The notes: generated from the letters alone by a model not told the origin. 64,000 bases of DNA from JAAYZB01 sp035379945 (GCA_035379945.1 DAOSWG010000002.1:1-64000), one strand, 5' to 3'; positions 28,213-37,116 are shown, counted from the stretch's first letter. A program made the numbers and translations.

Positions 28213-28814
28213 CAGTCTAGATAATGCCATAAAAAATGGGAGACCACAGATCGGTATGGCTGCCATTTTTTTGCCATGGCAGTGGCTTCCTTTTCATTCA
28301 CCGGTCTATTGTATAACATGGACAAAGCCCTCTTTAGTCCGTAATCTCCCGCGGAAAATACATCTTCTCTGCCTAGCGTGAACATAAGAAACATCTCGGC
28401 AGTCCATTGACCTATTCCCTTTATCTCACATAAAATCGAGGTCACTTCTTCGTCTGTTTTCTCGCTTAAGCTTTTAAACAATCCGGGGTCTTCCACGAAT
28501 CTCGTAGCCAGTAATTTAAGATATTCCGCTTTGCGGTAAGATAGGCCTTGAGAACGGAGATCGTCAACGGGAGAGACTAAGATTTTCTCGGGAGACAGAT
28601 CATTTTTTGTGTATTCGAGCAATCTGCGGAAAATGGCATCTGCCACTCTTGATGACAATTGCTGGGTCACGATCGCACCGGCCAGATGACGGAAGTAATC
28701 GGATCCGGTTTCAAATTCCACGAATGGCGTTTTAACAAAAATCGGGACAAGGATCGGATCCGTATCCATTAGTATTTTGGCTATGGTGCCATTTCCCTCG
28801 TACCTGATTTTCAC
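28212..28814 (-). CDS. DNA-3-methyladenine glycosylase II-like (AlkA family)
   Basis: 200 residues. A helix-hairpin-helix-GPD domain fills most of the protein: QQLSSRVADAI near 51-61, SYRKAEYLKLLA near 92-103, hairpin IKGIGQWTAEMFLMF near 131-145, and catalytic Asp157 in FSAGDYGLKRAL. These enzymes excise alkylated purines. It lacks the N-terminal AlkA_N domain, so it is the short Mag1-like form. It overlaps the DUF4250 gene by 4 bases and belongs to a run of small minus-strand genes. Confidence 0.85.
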   Translation of the reverse strand: MKIRYEGNGTIAKILMDTDPILVPIFVKTPFVEFETGSDYFRHLAGAIVTQQLSSRVADAIFRRLLEYTKNDLSPEKILVSPVDDLRSQGLSYRKAEYLKLLATRFVEDPGLFKSLSEKTDEEVTSILCEIKGIGQWTAEMFLMFTLGREDVFSAGDYGLKRALSMLYNRPVNEKEATAMAKKWQPYRSVVSHFLWHYLD

Positions 28815-29035
28815 TTTTCTTCCATTGTCACCTTATCTTTAGCGGCGACAAAATGATTTCCTTTTCTCTCATAGTGATAGCCGATTATCAGAAGTTTGTC
28901 CTCGAGAGCGCGTCTATCGACGCCGATATCATCGCACAAAGCATCCAGATCGGGATAAAAATTACGTAATTTCATGTTGGCCAAACTTAAGACGATATAG
29001 GGATCCATTGTCAACCAATTGTTCATGGAATCCAC
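28811..29035 (-). CDS. DUF4250 family small protein
   Basis: 74 residues, soluble. The blocks DPYIVLSLANMKLRNFYPDL and DDIGVDRRALEDKLLIIGYHY match the DUF4250 family, usually about 60 residues and of unknown function. RBS GGAGGTGG. It sits 6 bases after the GNAT gene stop and overlaps the glycosylase start, so it is mid-operon. Confidence 0.75.
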   Translation of the reverse strand: MDSMNNWLTMDPYIVLSLANMKLRNFYPDLDALCDDIGVDRRALEDKLLIIGYHYERKGNHFVAAKDKVTMEEK

Positions 29036-29041
29036 CTCCGA

Positions 29042-29983
29042 TTATTGCCAGGTATATTCATAAATTGTTTCGTCGCCGTCCATTTGTCCGGAATCGACAA
29101 AACCGAGTTTTTCATAGAGCTGCCTTGCAATCTTGTTGGTGGGCTCGAAGCTGATGCGTATCCTGTTGGACTTCGATTGTTTTTTCAGGGTATCCATCAC
29201 GATTTTCATGGCTTTTTCCCCATATCCTAGCCCTTGAAAATCACGGTCGATCATCAGACGGTATATCCACTGGAGTCCGTCTTTCTCATCGGTTGCGTGC
29301 ATCAGAAAACCGACCAAATTATAACCGCAATAGATTGCATGGGGGATACATTCGGTCTGATACGCCGCCTGCGCCAAGCTCAGGGAATTGGTGGCGACGA
29401 AATTCTTTTGGTCGTCTTTGACTTTCAGAAAACACACGGGAAAGACATTGTCGCGGTCTATAGGGGCAAGTCGGATGGATTCAAGCCTTTGTTTCTGCCA
29501 CTTCTCGCGGTTGATTTCCATATATACGGCATCGGGATAAAGATCGTTTTGTTTTTCGACTTTTTCGAATCCCAGCCGTTTGTAAAGCGACAAGGCAGGA
29601 AGGTTTTCCTTGTTGGGATCGACATAGGCTGTCATAGCCTTGGTGTTTTTGAAAAGCATGTCAATCGCATATGACAGGGCCAGGTTGCCAACATGCCTGC
29701 CTCTCGCATTCTTTATCAGTTTGATATCCAGCGAAGCGGGCTTGTTCTTTTTGGCGTAGCAATAAAATGTCTCTCCCAAAAATCCCGTTTCGTCGTCCAA
29801 TATGATGAAATGTTTGGTGTCGCCCTGACTCTGAAGCCATTTATACCAGCTTTCCATCTTGAATCCGTTCATTCCAAGACCGTTGGGATAATTTACGTAT
29901 TTCATGACTTCGCCGTCGTTCCACATATTCATGAGATCCGGCAGATATTTTTCTTTTGTTTCCCTGATGATTATATATGACAT
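29042..29983 (-). CDS. Tandem GNAT-family N-acetyltransferase (two domains)
   Basis: About 313 residues with two GNAT domains. Domain 1 (about 1-155) has the acetyl-CoA loop KNARGRHVGN and the end motif PALSLYKRLGFEKV, as in RimJ/RimL types. Domain 2 (about 165-313) has MIDRDFQGLGYGEKAMK and ARQLYEKLGFVDSG, as in spermidine/diamine acetyltransferases (BltD/PaiA-like). The longer frame from 30007 includes its own SD, so the ATG at 29983 with GGAGGGAGG upstream is chosen. It starts 2 bases after the SRAP gene stop and is coupled to it. The substrates are unknown; amine acetylation is a family-based guess. Confidence 0.82.
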   Translation of the reverse strand: MSYIIIRETKEKYLPDLMNMWNDGEVMKYVNYPNGLGMNGFKMESWYKWLQSQGDTKHFIILDDETGFLGETFYCYAKKNKPASLDIKLIKNARGRHVGNLALSYAIDMLFKNTKAMTAYVDPNKENLPALSLYKRLGFEKVEKQNDLYPDAVYMEINREKWQKQRLESIRLAPIDRDNVFPVCFLKVKDDQKNFVATNSLSLAQAAYQTECIPHAIYCGYNLVGFLMHATDEKDGLQWIYRLMIDRDFQGLGYGEKAMKIVMDTLKKQSKSNRIRISFEPTNKIARQLYEKLGFVDSGQMDGDETIYEYTWQ

Positions 29984-29985
29984 TT

Positions 29986-30645
29986 TCAGTCCTCCCTCCA
30001 AATGCATCTTTCGTCGTCTATATCCGGATCGTTAACGCGATTGCTGACAGGTTCGATTGTCAGTTTCTCGGGATAGATCCTTATAAGATCAAGTAACTTT
30101 TCTTCCCCGGCTTGTCTGTCAAGCCATTTTCTACCATCTTCCGGGGTGAAGATGACCGGCATCCGGTGGTGGATTCCTTCCATGTCGCTGTTGGCCGGAT
30201 GGGTCACGATTGCCGCATAGAAGCGTTTTTCCTTACCCTCGCCCTGGGAAATCCAAAGTCCAGCCATCAGAAAGATTCCTTCATCGGCCGGACGGATCCA
30301 GTAAGCTTTCTTTTTCCCGTCCGTCGTTTTCCATTCATAGAAACCGTCGGCGATAACGAGACAGCGCCTTTGCTGGAATGATTTTAAGAACGTTGTTTTC
30401 TCTTCAAGCGATTCGGCTCGGATATTGACAAGTCCACGCCCGGAAGTCGAGAAGCGATAACTCCAATTGAGATATCCGCTGTGAAATCCTTCCTTGGCGG
30501 CGATTATCGTCACGATGTCCTGACCAGGGGATACATTGAATCTGGGCACGTCAAAAGTTTCGGGACTGCATGTAATCCCGAAATTTTCTTTGAGATATTT
30601 TATGAGTTTGGAAGCGGTCACTCCCAAAGTGAATCTTCCGCACAA
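29986..30645 (-). CDS. SOS response-associated peptidase (SRAP, YedK/HMCES family)
   Basis: 219 residues. The protein opens MCGRFTLG, with the catalytic Cys2 that is exposed after Met removal and forms a thiazolidine crosslink with abasic DNA. The other family blocks are present: NVSPGQDIVTI, NIRAESLEEK, RCLVIADGFYEW near residue 95 and IHHRMPVI near 160. It protects abasic sites in single-stranded DNA. The start codon is TTG; no other start would keep Cys at position 2. A GGGGAAG purine run lies upstream. Its operon also contains an AlkA-type glycosylase, which makes abasic sites, so a shared DNA-repair role is plausible. Confidence 0.92.
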   Translation of the reverse strand: MCGRFTLGVTASKLIKYLKENFGITCSPETFDVPRFNVSPGQDIVTIIAAKEGFHSGYLNWSYRFSTSGRGLVNIRAESLEEKTTFLKSFQQRRCLVIADGFYEWKTTDGKKKAYWIRPADEGIFLMAGLWISQGEGKEKRFYAAIVTHPANSDMEGIHHRMPVIFTPEDGRKWLDRQAGEEKLLDLIRIYPEKLTIEPVSNRVNDPDIDDERCIWRED

Positions 30646-30702
30646 AATAAATCACTTCCCCAGCCGTATTATACCATATCTTTTCCGGGTTGTCCTATAC
30701 GG

Positions 30703-31977
30703 TCAAAAGGTTTGATATTTTTCTTCCAACATCTTTTTGAGATCTTTTGAAGGATGGTTTTCATGCCTGATGATCTCGCCTTCCCAGGTACGGATTACGA
30801 AATAATCGCTACCTCGCGATATCAGATATTCCGGCAAAATCGGTGTCTTTCCCTTCCCTCCGGGGGCATTGACGATATATGACGGAATCGCCAGTCCCGA
30901 AGTGTATCCTCTCAGGTATTCCATGATCTCGATGCCGTCATCGATAGACGTGTTGAAATGGGTTGTCCCTCTTACCGTTTTGGCATGGAAAATGTAATAT
31001 GGTTTCACCCTTATTTTCAATAATTCCTGGTTGAGACAACGCATGACATAAGGATCGTTGTTTATCCCGTTCAACAAAACCGCCTGATTTCCGAGCGGAA
31101 TACCGGCATCGGCCAGTTTAGCGCATGCTTCCTTAGCCTCTTCCGTTACTTCCATCGGATGATTGAAATGCGTGTTTATGTAAAGCGGATGATATTTTTT
31201 CAGCATGGCAACGAGTTTGTCTGTGATCCTTTGCGGCATGGTCACCGGCGTTCTGGTGCCGATTCTGATGATTTCCACGTGTTTGATTTTTCTTAGTTCC
31301 GAAATAATCCATTCCAACCTTTGATTGGATAAAGTGAACGGATCGCCTCCGGTCAGAAGCACATCCCGGATTTCCGGATTATCTTTGATGTAAGTGATAG
31401 ATTCCGCGATTTCCTTTTGCGATCTTGCGGCGTCCTTTTCTCCGATGTTTCTCCGTCTTTGGCAATGGCGGCAATACATGGCGCATTCGTTCGTCGTATT
31501 GATGATAAGACGATCCGGATAACGGCGGGTAATGCATCCGGCCGGATTCGTATATTCCTCTTTCATCGGGTCTAGTCCGTGTTCACGATCACCAATTTCC
31601 AAAGCCGATGGAACCGCCATCAATTTTATCGGGTCTAGATCGCTGTTAGGATCGATCAAACTGAGATAGTAAGGGCTGATGGCCCAGCGAAAAGTTTCCG
31701 ATACTTTGGCGATCGCTTCGCTCTCTAGGTCGGATAATTTCAAAAAACGTTTCAAGGACCCGACATCTTTCACCCTGTTTTTTAATTGCCAATGCCAGTC
31801 GTGCCAATTTTCTGTAGTCGCATGCAATGTTTCCCTGATTTTTCTTTGTCTCTCGCCGATTTCGGCTTTCTTTTCCAGACCTTTGGGAATGGTCGGCCTG
31901 ATTTCCAGGTAATCGGCGATTCTTGTTTTCAATTCCCGCGCTCTATCAAGCGCAACCTGTCTTTTGGATTTGCCCAT
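30703..31977 (-). CDS. eam: Glutamate 2,3-aminomutase (radical SAM, KamA family)
   Basis: 424 residues. The radical-SAM cluster is Cys165-x3-Cys169-x2-Cys172 (CAMYCRHC). The PLP lysine is in APGGKGKTP (about Lys377). In lysine 2,3-aminomutase two Asp residues bind the substrate amine. Here these positions are Lys333 (FHAKTVRGTTHF) and Asn370 (YIVNAPGG), as described for clostridial glutamate 2,3-aminomutase. The enzyme would make beta-glutamate, an osmolyte, from L-glutamate. RBS AAAGGAGG and a good promoter precede it. Monocistronic. Lysine 2,3-aminomutase is the alternative but fits the specificity residues poorly. Confidence 0.85.
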   Translation of the reverse strand: MGKSKRQVALDRARELKTRIADYLEIRPTIPKGLEKKAEIGERQRKIRETLHATTENWHDWHWQLKNRVKDVGSLKRFLKLSDLESEAIAKVSETFRWAISPYYLSLIDPNSDLDPIKLMAVPSALEIGDREHGLDPMKEEYTNPAGCITRRYPDRLIINTTNECAMYCRHCQRRRNIGEKDAARSQKEIAESITYIKDNPEIRDVLLTGGDPFTLSNQRLEWIISELRKIKHVEIIRIGTRTPVTMPQRITDKLVAMLKKYHPLYINTHFNHPMEVTEEAKEACAKLADAGIPLGNQAVLLNGINNDPYVMRCLNQELLKIRVKPYYIFHAKTVRGTTHFNTSIDDGIEIMEYLRGYTSGLAIPSYIVNAPGGKGKTPILPEYLISRGSDYFVIRTWEGEIIRHENHPSKDLKKMLEEKYQTF

Positions 31978-32012
31978 CTATGGCCTCCTTTCAATGTTAC
32001 CATTGTATATTT

Positions 32013-32041
32013 ATTATATCATAAAATCGGACTTTTCCCAA
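32013..32041 (-). promoter_or_regulatory. Promoter of the aminomutase gene
   Basis: On the minus strand TTGGGA-N17-TATAAT, about 36 bases before the ATG at 31977. Confidence 0.6.
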
Positions 32042-32115
32042 TTCGGAGCCACTTTCGAAAATGGCGTGTCTTTTTCCTATATAATCGGTTATAATAATGT
32101 CAAGGTGGTATCGGC

Positions 32116-32562
32116 ATGAAAAAATTTTCGCTTACAACCTTGTTTCAAAAACTCGCATCGCTTCTGATCGATGCTTTTTTCATTGCTTTTTATTTGATAC
32201 TTTTTATCGAAGGCGATTCGTTTTCGGTCATTTTGCTTGTCTTCGGCATCCTTACATTGATTCTTTGCATCACCTATACCGCCATCATTTTGCATGCCAA
32301 AGTGATTGTTGACCGGGCAAGGGATGTCGTCATCTGCCGAATCGTCAAATCGACGATTTATGATATCAGGCATATAACAAACGCGAAAATCGAGGAACGG
32401 TTGGACGGACATAAAAAGAAAAATGTCATCGCACTTTACAACGAACTCGGTTACCAGATCGGTGAAATCAATCCTTATCTCTTGAAAAAAACGCTTCCGT
32501 CTCTTCCAAAAATCTGCGATGAGATCAACGGAGCCGTCGCTAGTCTTCAGAAGATCATGTGA
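32116..32562 (+). CDS. Small membrane protein with a cytosolic C-terminal domain
   Basis: 148 residues. Two hydrophobic helices (about 12-30 and 37-60) are followed by an 85-residue charged beta-rich domain (AKVIVDRARDVVICRIVKST ... RHITNAKIEERLDGHKKKN). Two helices followed by short strands resemble bacterial PH-domain membrane proteins, but no motif confirms it. RBS AAGGTGG. TATAAT boxes lie about 10-30 bases upstream without a clear -35. Stand-alone gene with its own terminator. Function unknown. Confidence 0.7.
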   Translation: MKKFSLTTLFQKLASLLIDAFFIAFYLILFIEGDSFSVILLVFGILTLILCITYTAIILHAKVIVDRARDVVICRIVKSTIYDIRHITNAKIEERLDGHKKKNVIALYNELGYQIGEINPYLLKKTLPSLPKICDEINGAVASLQKIM

Positions 32563-32581
32563 GAAACACAGGAAAATAAAA

Positions 32582-32610
32582 ACCCCTTTTCATCGAAAAG
32601 GGATTTTTTT
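32582..32610. terminator. Bidirectional terminator between the small membrane gene and ptsI
   Basis: Stem CCCTTTT / AAAAGGG with loop CATCG and T runs on both sides. Confidence 0.8.
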
Positions 32611-34222
32611 ATTCTGTTACGGCATAAGCCTTTCTTATTTTATCAACCTTGCCTGAAGACACGGATAGTTCATTGATTCCAAGTGTTAAGAACAGATTTG
32701 AAAGATGCAAATTCTCCGCCATCTCGCCGCAAATGGCTACTGGAATCCTGGCTTTTGCGGCCGCCTTGCATGTCATCTGCATGAGTTTTCTCACTGCGGG
32801 ATGGTTTTCGTCATAGAGTCCGGCCGTGCGGAAATTCTGTCTGTCAGTTGCGAGAGTGTACTGGATGAGATCGTTGGTTCCTAAGCTGAAAAAGTCGACT
32901 TCGGGGGCAAGAATATCCGCCACCAATGCAGCGGCGGGCGTTTCAATCATCAAACCGATTTCGATATTATCGGCAATTTCTTTGCTTTCTGATCTTAATT
33001 CCTTCTTGGCATCAAGCAGAATTTTTTTGATAGCCATCACCTGGGACAATCCGGTGATCATCGGAAACAAAATCCGAAGATTTCCGGCTTTGGAAGCTCT
33101 AAGCAAAGCCCGGAGTTGGATTTTGAAATTTTCCGGCTCCTCTAAGGAAATTCTTATCCCCCGGTATCCGAGAGCGGGATTTTCCTCTTTTTCGTAGCGG
33201 CGGAACCGATTCGGTTTGTCAGATGAAAAATCGAATGTTCTGATTGTCACGGGAAGCGGAGCCAAAGCTTTTATAAAGCGTTCATAAACGATTTCCTGTT
33301 CTTCCTCGTTTGGATATTTCTCGTTTTCAGCAAACAGATATTCGCTGCGGACCAGCCCGATGCCGGAAGCCTTGGTTTTTTTGATGAGATCAATATCTTC
33401 CAAGCGATTGGCATTGGCCATAATTTTAATTTTTAAAGACGCCTCTTGTCTTTCCGCTGTAACACTTAACGCATCTTCCATTGTTTTTTCTATGGCCTTG
33501 TTACGACTTGCCAAAATATTCGCAGCCGTTTTTTCATCCAGTCCCAGATAGACTTCTCCGCTTTTTCCATCAATGACGACATATTCGCTTTCTTTGATCG
33601 TCTCATAGGTGGCGTCAAGTTGGCAGACATAAGGAATTCCCATATTTCTCGCCAAAATCGATGCGTGTGAATACACGGAACCGACCCGGGAAACGAATCC
33701 GTTTGCCCCTCGCGAGGAATAATTCATGATATCGGAAGGAAACAACCGTTCTGAGAAAACGATATAGGAACCATCCGGGATGGCTTCGTCCGCTTTTTTT
33801 TGAGACAAAGCCTGCATCAATCGGTTTTTAACATCGAGGACGTCGTCCTTTCGCTGGCGCAGATACTCGTCTTCTGCTCGTGACAAAAGTCCGTAAAAAT
33901 GATCACAGGCTTCCGTAACCGCCATTTCCGCGCTTTCGCCCCGGTCGATCATTTCCTTGACCCGGTCGACCAAAATCACATCATTGATCATTTCCCGGTG
34001 CGAAGCAAAAATCTGGCTACTGGCCTGATCGCTTTTTCCGAGTTTCTCGATCAATCTGTCGAGTTCGGATTCGGCTTTTTGTCTGGCTTTAAAAAAGCGT
34101 TCTTTTTCCTCGGAATGAGTCGTTTTCGATTCGCTTTCAACCATATTGCTTTCTTTTTTCAGTATAACGACCCTTCCGGCCGCCCATTGTCCGGAAGCGC
34201 CGACACCACGGATGATTTTCAT
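32609..34222 (-). CDS. ptsI: Phosphoenolpyruvate-protein phosphotransferase (PTS enzyme I)
   Basis: 537 residues, slightly shorter than the usual 570. The N-terminal HPr-binding and phosphohistidine domain carries the active His in GSVYSHASILARNMGIPYV (about residue 192). The C-terminal TIM barrel has the PEP-binding blocks IGLVRSEYLF, TIRTFDFSSDK, NPALGYRGIR, IEIGLMIETPAAAL, FFSLGTNDLIQYTLATDRQN and the cysteine motif AICGEMAEN. It transfers phosphate from PEP to HPr to start PTS sugar uptake. Strong G-rich RBS (GGGGGG). No ptsH or EII gene is next to it, which is uncommon. Confidence 0.93.
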   Translation of the reverse strand: MKIIRGVGASGQWAAGRVVILKKESNMVESESKTTHSEEKERFFKARQKAESELDRLIEKLGKSDQASSQIFASHREMINDVILVDRVKEMIDRGESAEMAVTEACDHFYGLLSRAEDEYLRQRKDDVLDVKNRLMQALSQKKADEAIPDGSYIVFSERLFPSDIMNYSSRGANGFVSRVGSVYSHASILARNMGIPYVCQLDATYETIKESEYVVIDGKSGEVYLGLDEKTAANILASRNKAIEKTMEDALSVTAERQEASLKIKIMANANRLEDIDLIKKTKASGIGLVRSEYLFAENEKYPNEEEQEIVYERFIKALAPLPVTIRTFDFSSDKPNRFRRYEKEENPALGYRGIRISLEEPENFKIQLRALLRASKAGNLRILFPMITGLSQVMAIKKILLDAKKELRSESKEIADNIEIGLMIETPAAALVADILAPEVDFFSLGTNDLIQYTLATDRQNFRTAGLYDENHPAVRKLMQMTCKAAAKARIPVAICGEMAENLHLSNLFLTLGINELSVSSGKVDKIRKAYAVTE

Positions 34223-34317
34223 GTCAAACCCCCCGCTTTCTTTCTTTTATTTTATCACGAAATCATGCAAAAATAGTAAAATTAACCGAATAAAGGAAAA
34301 ACAATATCAAAATAGTG

Positions 34318-34323
34318 TATAAT
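34318..34323 (+). promoter_or_regulatory. -10 box of ispG
   Basis: TATAAT 19 bases before the ispG ATG; the -35 region is weak. It lies in the divergent ptsI/ispG gap of 120 bases. Confidence 0.4.
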
Positions 34324-34342
34324 CAATAAAGGGTGATAGACT

Positions 34343-35404
34343 ATGTACCTTCGCACGGAAACAAAAACCATTTTTGTCGGAAATCTTCCGATCGGTGGCA
34401 ACAATCACGTTTACGTCCAAAGCATGACCACTACCAAAACCAAAGACATTGACGCGACGATCGAACAGATCAAGCGTCTTGAAAATGTCGGTTGCGAACT
34501 TGTCCGCGTTGCGATCCGCGATCACGATGATGCGGCAGCCGTTGCCGTTATCAAACAGAACATATCGATCCCATTGATCGCCGACATCCATTTCGATTAT
34601 CGACTGGCGCTTGAAGCAATCGAAAACAATATCGACAAAATAAGAATTAATCCCGGAAATATCGGCAGCTCCGAAAACATCAGGAAAGTTGTGGAAGCCT
34701 GCGGGAAAAAAGGCGTTCCGATCCGAATTGGCATTAATTCCGGATCACTTGAAAAGGATTTGTTGGAAACTTACAAGGACCGGAAAGCCGAGGCAATGGT
34801 CGAATCGGCTAAAAGGCAGGTCGCTCTTCTGGAACAACTCGGATTCACGGCAATTTTTCTGTCCCTGAAATCATCAGATCTGGCAACGACGGTCAGAGCC
34901 AATCAACTGGCTGCGGAGATTTTCCGTTACCCCTTGCATTTAGGCATCACAGAAGCGGGAACCGCTTTTTCCGGAGCCATCCGCTCCGCCATCGGACTCG
35001 GGATCATGCTGGGAAAAGGTATCGGAGCGACAATCAGGGTTTCCCTGACGGCCGATCCGGTCGATGAAATCAAGGCGGGCAAAGAAATACTCTCGGATCT
35101 GTCCCTTTATGACATGCCTATCCTCATCAGCTGCCCGACATGCGGAAGAATCCAATACGACATGTTTCCGATCGCCAACGCCATCGAGGACTACCTACAG
35201 ACGGTTCATAAAAAAATCAAAGTCGCCATCATGGGCTGCGCGGTCAACGGGCCGGGCGAAGCCAAGGATGCCAACGTCGCCATCTGCGGCGGCAAAGATG
35301 AAGCACTGTTATTCATTGACGGAGTGCAGGTCAAGAAAATACCCCAATCCGATCTGATTCCCGAACTGAAAAAGGCTATCGCCTTATACAAAGAAAAGAA
35401 ATAA
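34343..35404 (+). CDS. ispG: 4-hydroxy-3-methylbut-2-en-1-yl diphosphate synthase
   Basis: 353 residues, the usual bacterial length without the plant insert. N-terminal TIM barrel: YVQSMTTTKTKDIDATIEQI, then PLIADIHFDYRLAL and NPGNIGS. The C-terminal iron-sulfur domain has SCPTCGR (about residue 263) and MGCAVNGPGEA (about 298), which supply the three Cys ligands of the [4Fe-4S] cluster. It catalyses the sixth step of the MEP isoprenoid pathway. RBS AAGGGTGA. Monocistronic, convergent with an alpha/alpha-toroid gene. It shows the organism makes isoprenoids by the MEP route. Confidence 0.95.
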   Translation: MYLRTETKTIFVGNLPIGGNNHVYVQSMTTTKTKDIDATIEQIKRLENVGCELVRVAIRDHDDAAAVAVIKQNISIPLIADIHFDYRLALEAIENNIDKIRINPGNIGSSENIRKVVEACGKKGVPIRIGINSGSLEKDLLETYKDRKAEAMVESAKRQVALLEQLGFTAIFLSLKSSDLATTVRANQLAAEIFRYPLHLGITEAGTAFSGAIRSAIGLGIMLGKGIGATIRVSLTADPVDEIKAGKEILSDLSLYDMPILISCPTCGRIQYDMFPIANAIEDYLQTVHKKIKVAIMGCAVNGPGEAKDANVAICGGKDEALLFIDGVQVKKIPQSDLIPELKKAIALYKEKK

Positions 35405-35430
35405 AAGCCTGATAAACAGGCTTTTTATTT
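35403..35430. terminator. Bidirectional terminator after ispG
   Basis: 9-bp stem AAAAGCCTG / CAGGCTTTT with a 5-nt loop and T-rich tails on both strands. Confidence 0.85.
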
Positions 35431-36366
35431 TGGATCGCCGATTTCGGCATCCATTAGAATATCAAAAACAGAACGGCGATAGAATTTCAGAATCTTCAAA
35501 GCTTTTAGGGTGGCGAATCTCCCGGCTCTCGATGTTTCCAAATCGAAGTGCACAAGCCCGGGATAGAACGGTCCCTTGGTCAGATAACCTTTTCTCCCGA
35601 ATTTGGCTTCAACAATGTCAAGCGCTTCGTTCATTCTTTCTTCGTACGGTTTTTGAACGCTTTGGAAGTATTCGAGTCCCCGGAAAAGATCATAATGCCA
35701 TCTTTCCGGATAGTGGCATTCAATCATCGCCTTGTGAATGATTTCTCCGGTTCTTTCAGAACGGAAAAGATGTTTGCGTAAAACAAAATCTTCGGCAGAA
35801 AAAATAGAAGTTAAAACTTCTTCCCGGCGGTATTCGTATCCGTTTTTCAAATAGTCGCGAAAGGCCTCGAGAACAGATATCGTTGTGTGAAGAGAACTCT
35901 TCGAAGCCGGATGTGTCACACTATTCCAGTTACAGTTCCAGCCTCCGTCCGGAAAACAATGGGCGAGGATGTAATCAACCATGTCGTGAAGCCTTTCATC
36001 CCGAAATTTGACGTATGAAGCCATACCAAGGATCATTGCGACGACACACAGGTCCTGATCGGGATACTTTCCATACATACCCGGTTTTTCCCACATCCCG
36101 GAAATCAAGGTTTCGACACCGCTAGTGTATTCGGGATTATCCGGTGGCACTTCCATATATTTCAGTTCCATCATCGTATAATGCGTGCTTATCCACTTGG
36201 GAGAATACACGCTACCAGACCAGCGGTTTCTCTTCCAATCAAATAACACAAGATACCGGTGGATATATCCTTCGTCCTTGTTGAGAACATCATGATCCAA
36301 AAGGTGTCTTTCAACCAGCTTTTTTATTACCGGATCTCCGTTTGAAAGCCATTCAACCAGTTTCAT
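35425..36366 (-). CDS. Alpha/alpha-toroid (prenyltransferase/squalene-cyclase-like) protein
   Basis: About 313 residues, soluble and helical. Near residue 160 the segment FPDGGWNCNWNSVTHPASKS, followed by SLHTTISVLEAFRDY, resembles a QW-type repeat of terpene cyclases and protein prenyltransferases. The acidic DXDD catalytic motif of squalene-hopene cyclases is not seen, so cyclase activity is unlikely. A longer frame from 36462 exists, but the SD GGGAGGTGATCGGC precedes the ATG at 36366 (MKLVEWLSNG), which is chosen. Monocistronic. Function unknown. Confidence 0.65.
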   Translation of the reverse strand: MKLVEWLSNGDPVIKKLVERHLLDHDVLNKDEGYIHRYLVLFDWKRNRWSGSVYSPKWISTHYTMMELKYMEVPPDNPEYTSGVETLISGMWEKPGMYGKYPDQDLCVVAMILGMASYVKFRDERLHDMVDYILAHCFPDGGWNCNWNSVTHPASKSSLHTTISVLEAFRDYLKNGYEYRREEVLTSIFSAEDFVLRKHLFRSERTGEIIHKAMIECHYPERWHYDLFRGLEYFQSVQKPYEERMNEALDIVEAKFGRKGYLTKGPFYPGLVHFDLETSRAGRFATLKALKILKFYRRSVFDILMDAEIGDPK

Positions 36367-36423
36367 GCCGATCACCTCCCGACTCAGTATATCACAAAGA
36401 AAAAACCGGCAACAGACGGAAAT

Positions 36424-36446
36424 AAAAAAAGGATCGGTCGATCCTT
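36424..36446 (-). terminator. Terminator of the nitroreductase gene
   Basis: Stem AAGGATC / GATCCTT, followed on the minus strand by TTTTTATTT. Confidence 0.8.
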
Positions 36447-36448
36447 CT

Positions 36449-37042
36449 TTATTCTCTGACAATCAGTCTGGTTTCCAGTTTCAGTTTCGGTTTGGCTTCC
36501 GGTTTTTCCATGATTTTTCCAAACGGCATCTGAGCGATAATATCCCATCCGGAAGGAATTCCAAAGGCTGCTTCGATTTTTCCCTTGACGATTTCGTTAT
36601 AATGCTGCAAACTAGCTCCGATTCCTTCTGTTGCCAAAGCAACCCAGACATTTTCCTGCAACATGCCGTTTTGTTGCTGGCTCCACAAAGCGAAATTCTT
36701 CTTGTAAAGAGGGAATTGTTCCATCAATTTCTCGGTTTCGTCCAAACTATCGAAAAACAGAATCGTTCCTCTGGCGGCGGCGAAGCCGTTAATCTTGGCC
36801 TCTGTTCTCGGAAAACTTTCCGGCGGCACGATATTTTGCAATTCATTCATGAGAATTTTCCAGAATTCAAGATGACGGGGTCCAAACAGGATCATCACCC
36901 TCTGGGTCTGGCTGTTGAAGGCGGAAGGAGTCGCTTCGATCACGCTTCCGACTAGTTTCGTAATATCGTCATCCGGAATGACCTCTTCATTTGATAATGC
37001 ATACACGCTATGTCTTTGATTAAGATATTCTATATATTTCAT
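36449..37042 (-). CDS. Nitroreductase family protein
   Basis: 197 residues. It opens MKYIEYLNQRHSVYALSNEE, with the RxS FMN-phosphate motif as RHS. It continues IEATPSAFNSQTQRVMILFG (the S-x-x-N-x-Q FMN block) and ends GWDIIAQMPFGK. This is the layout of the NfsB/HBN1-like nitroreductases, FMN enzymes that reduce nitro groups, quinones or enones with NAD(P)H. A TTG at 37057 and an ATG at 37051 are upstream, but GGAG is best spaced for the ATG at 37042. Monocistronic with its own terminator. Confidence 0.85.
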   Translation of the reverse strand: MKYIEYLNQRHSVYALSNEEVIPDDDITKLVGSVIEATPSAFNSQTQRVMILFGPRHLEFWKILMNELQNIVPPESFPRTEAKINGFAAARGTILFFDSLDETEKLMEQFPLYKKNFALWSQQQNGMLQENVWVALATEGIGASLQHYNEIVKGKIEAAFGIPSGWDIIAQMPFGKIMEKPEAKPKLKLETRLIVRE

Positions 37043-37116
37043 TATTATCATCTCCAAAGTTTCCTTTTTACGCTTTCATTATATATCACTAGCGCCATGA
37101 AAACAAAAAATATGCT

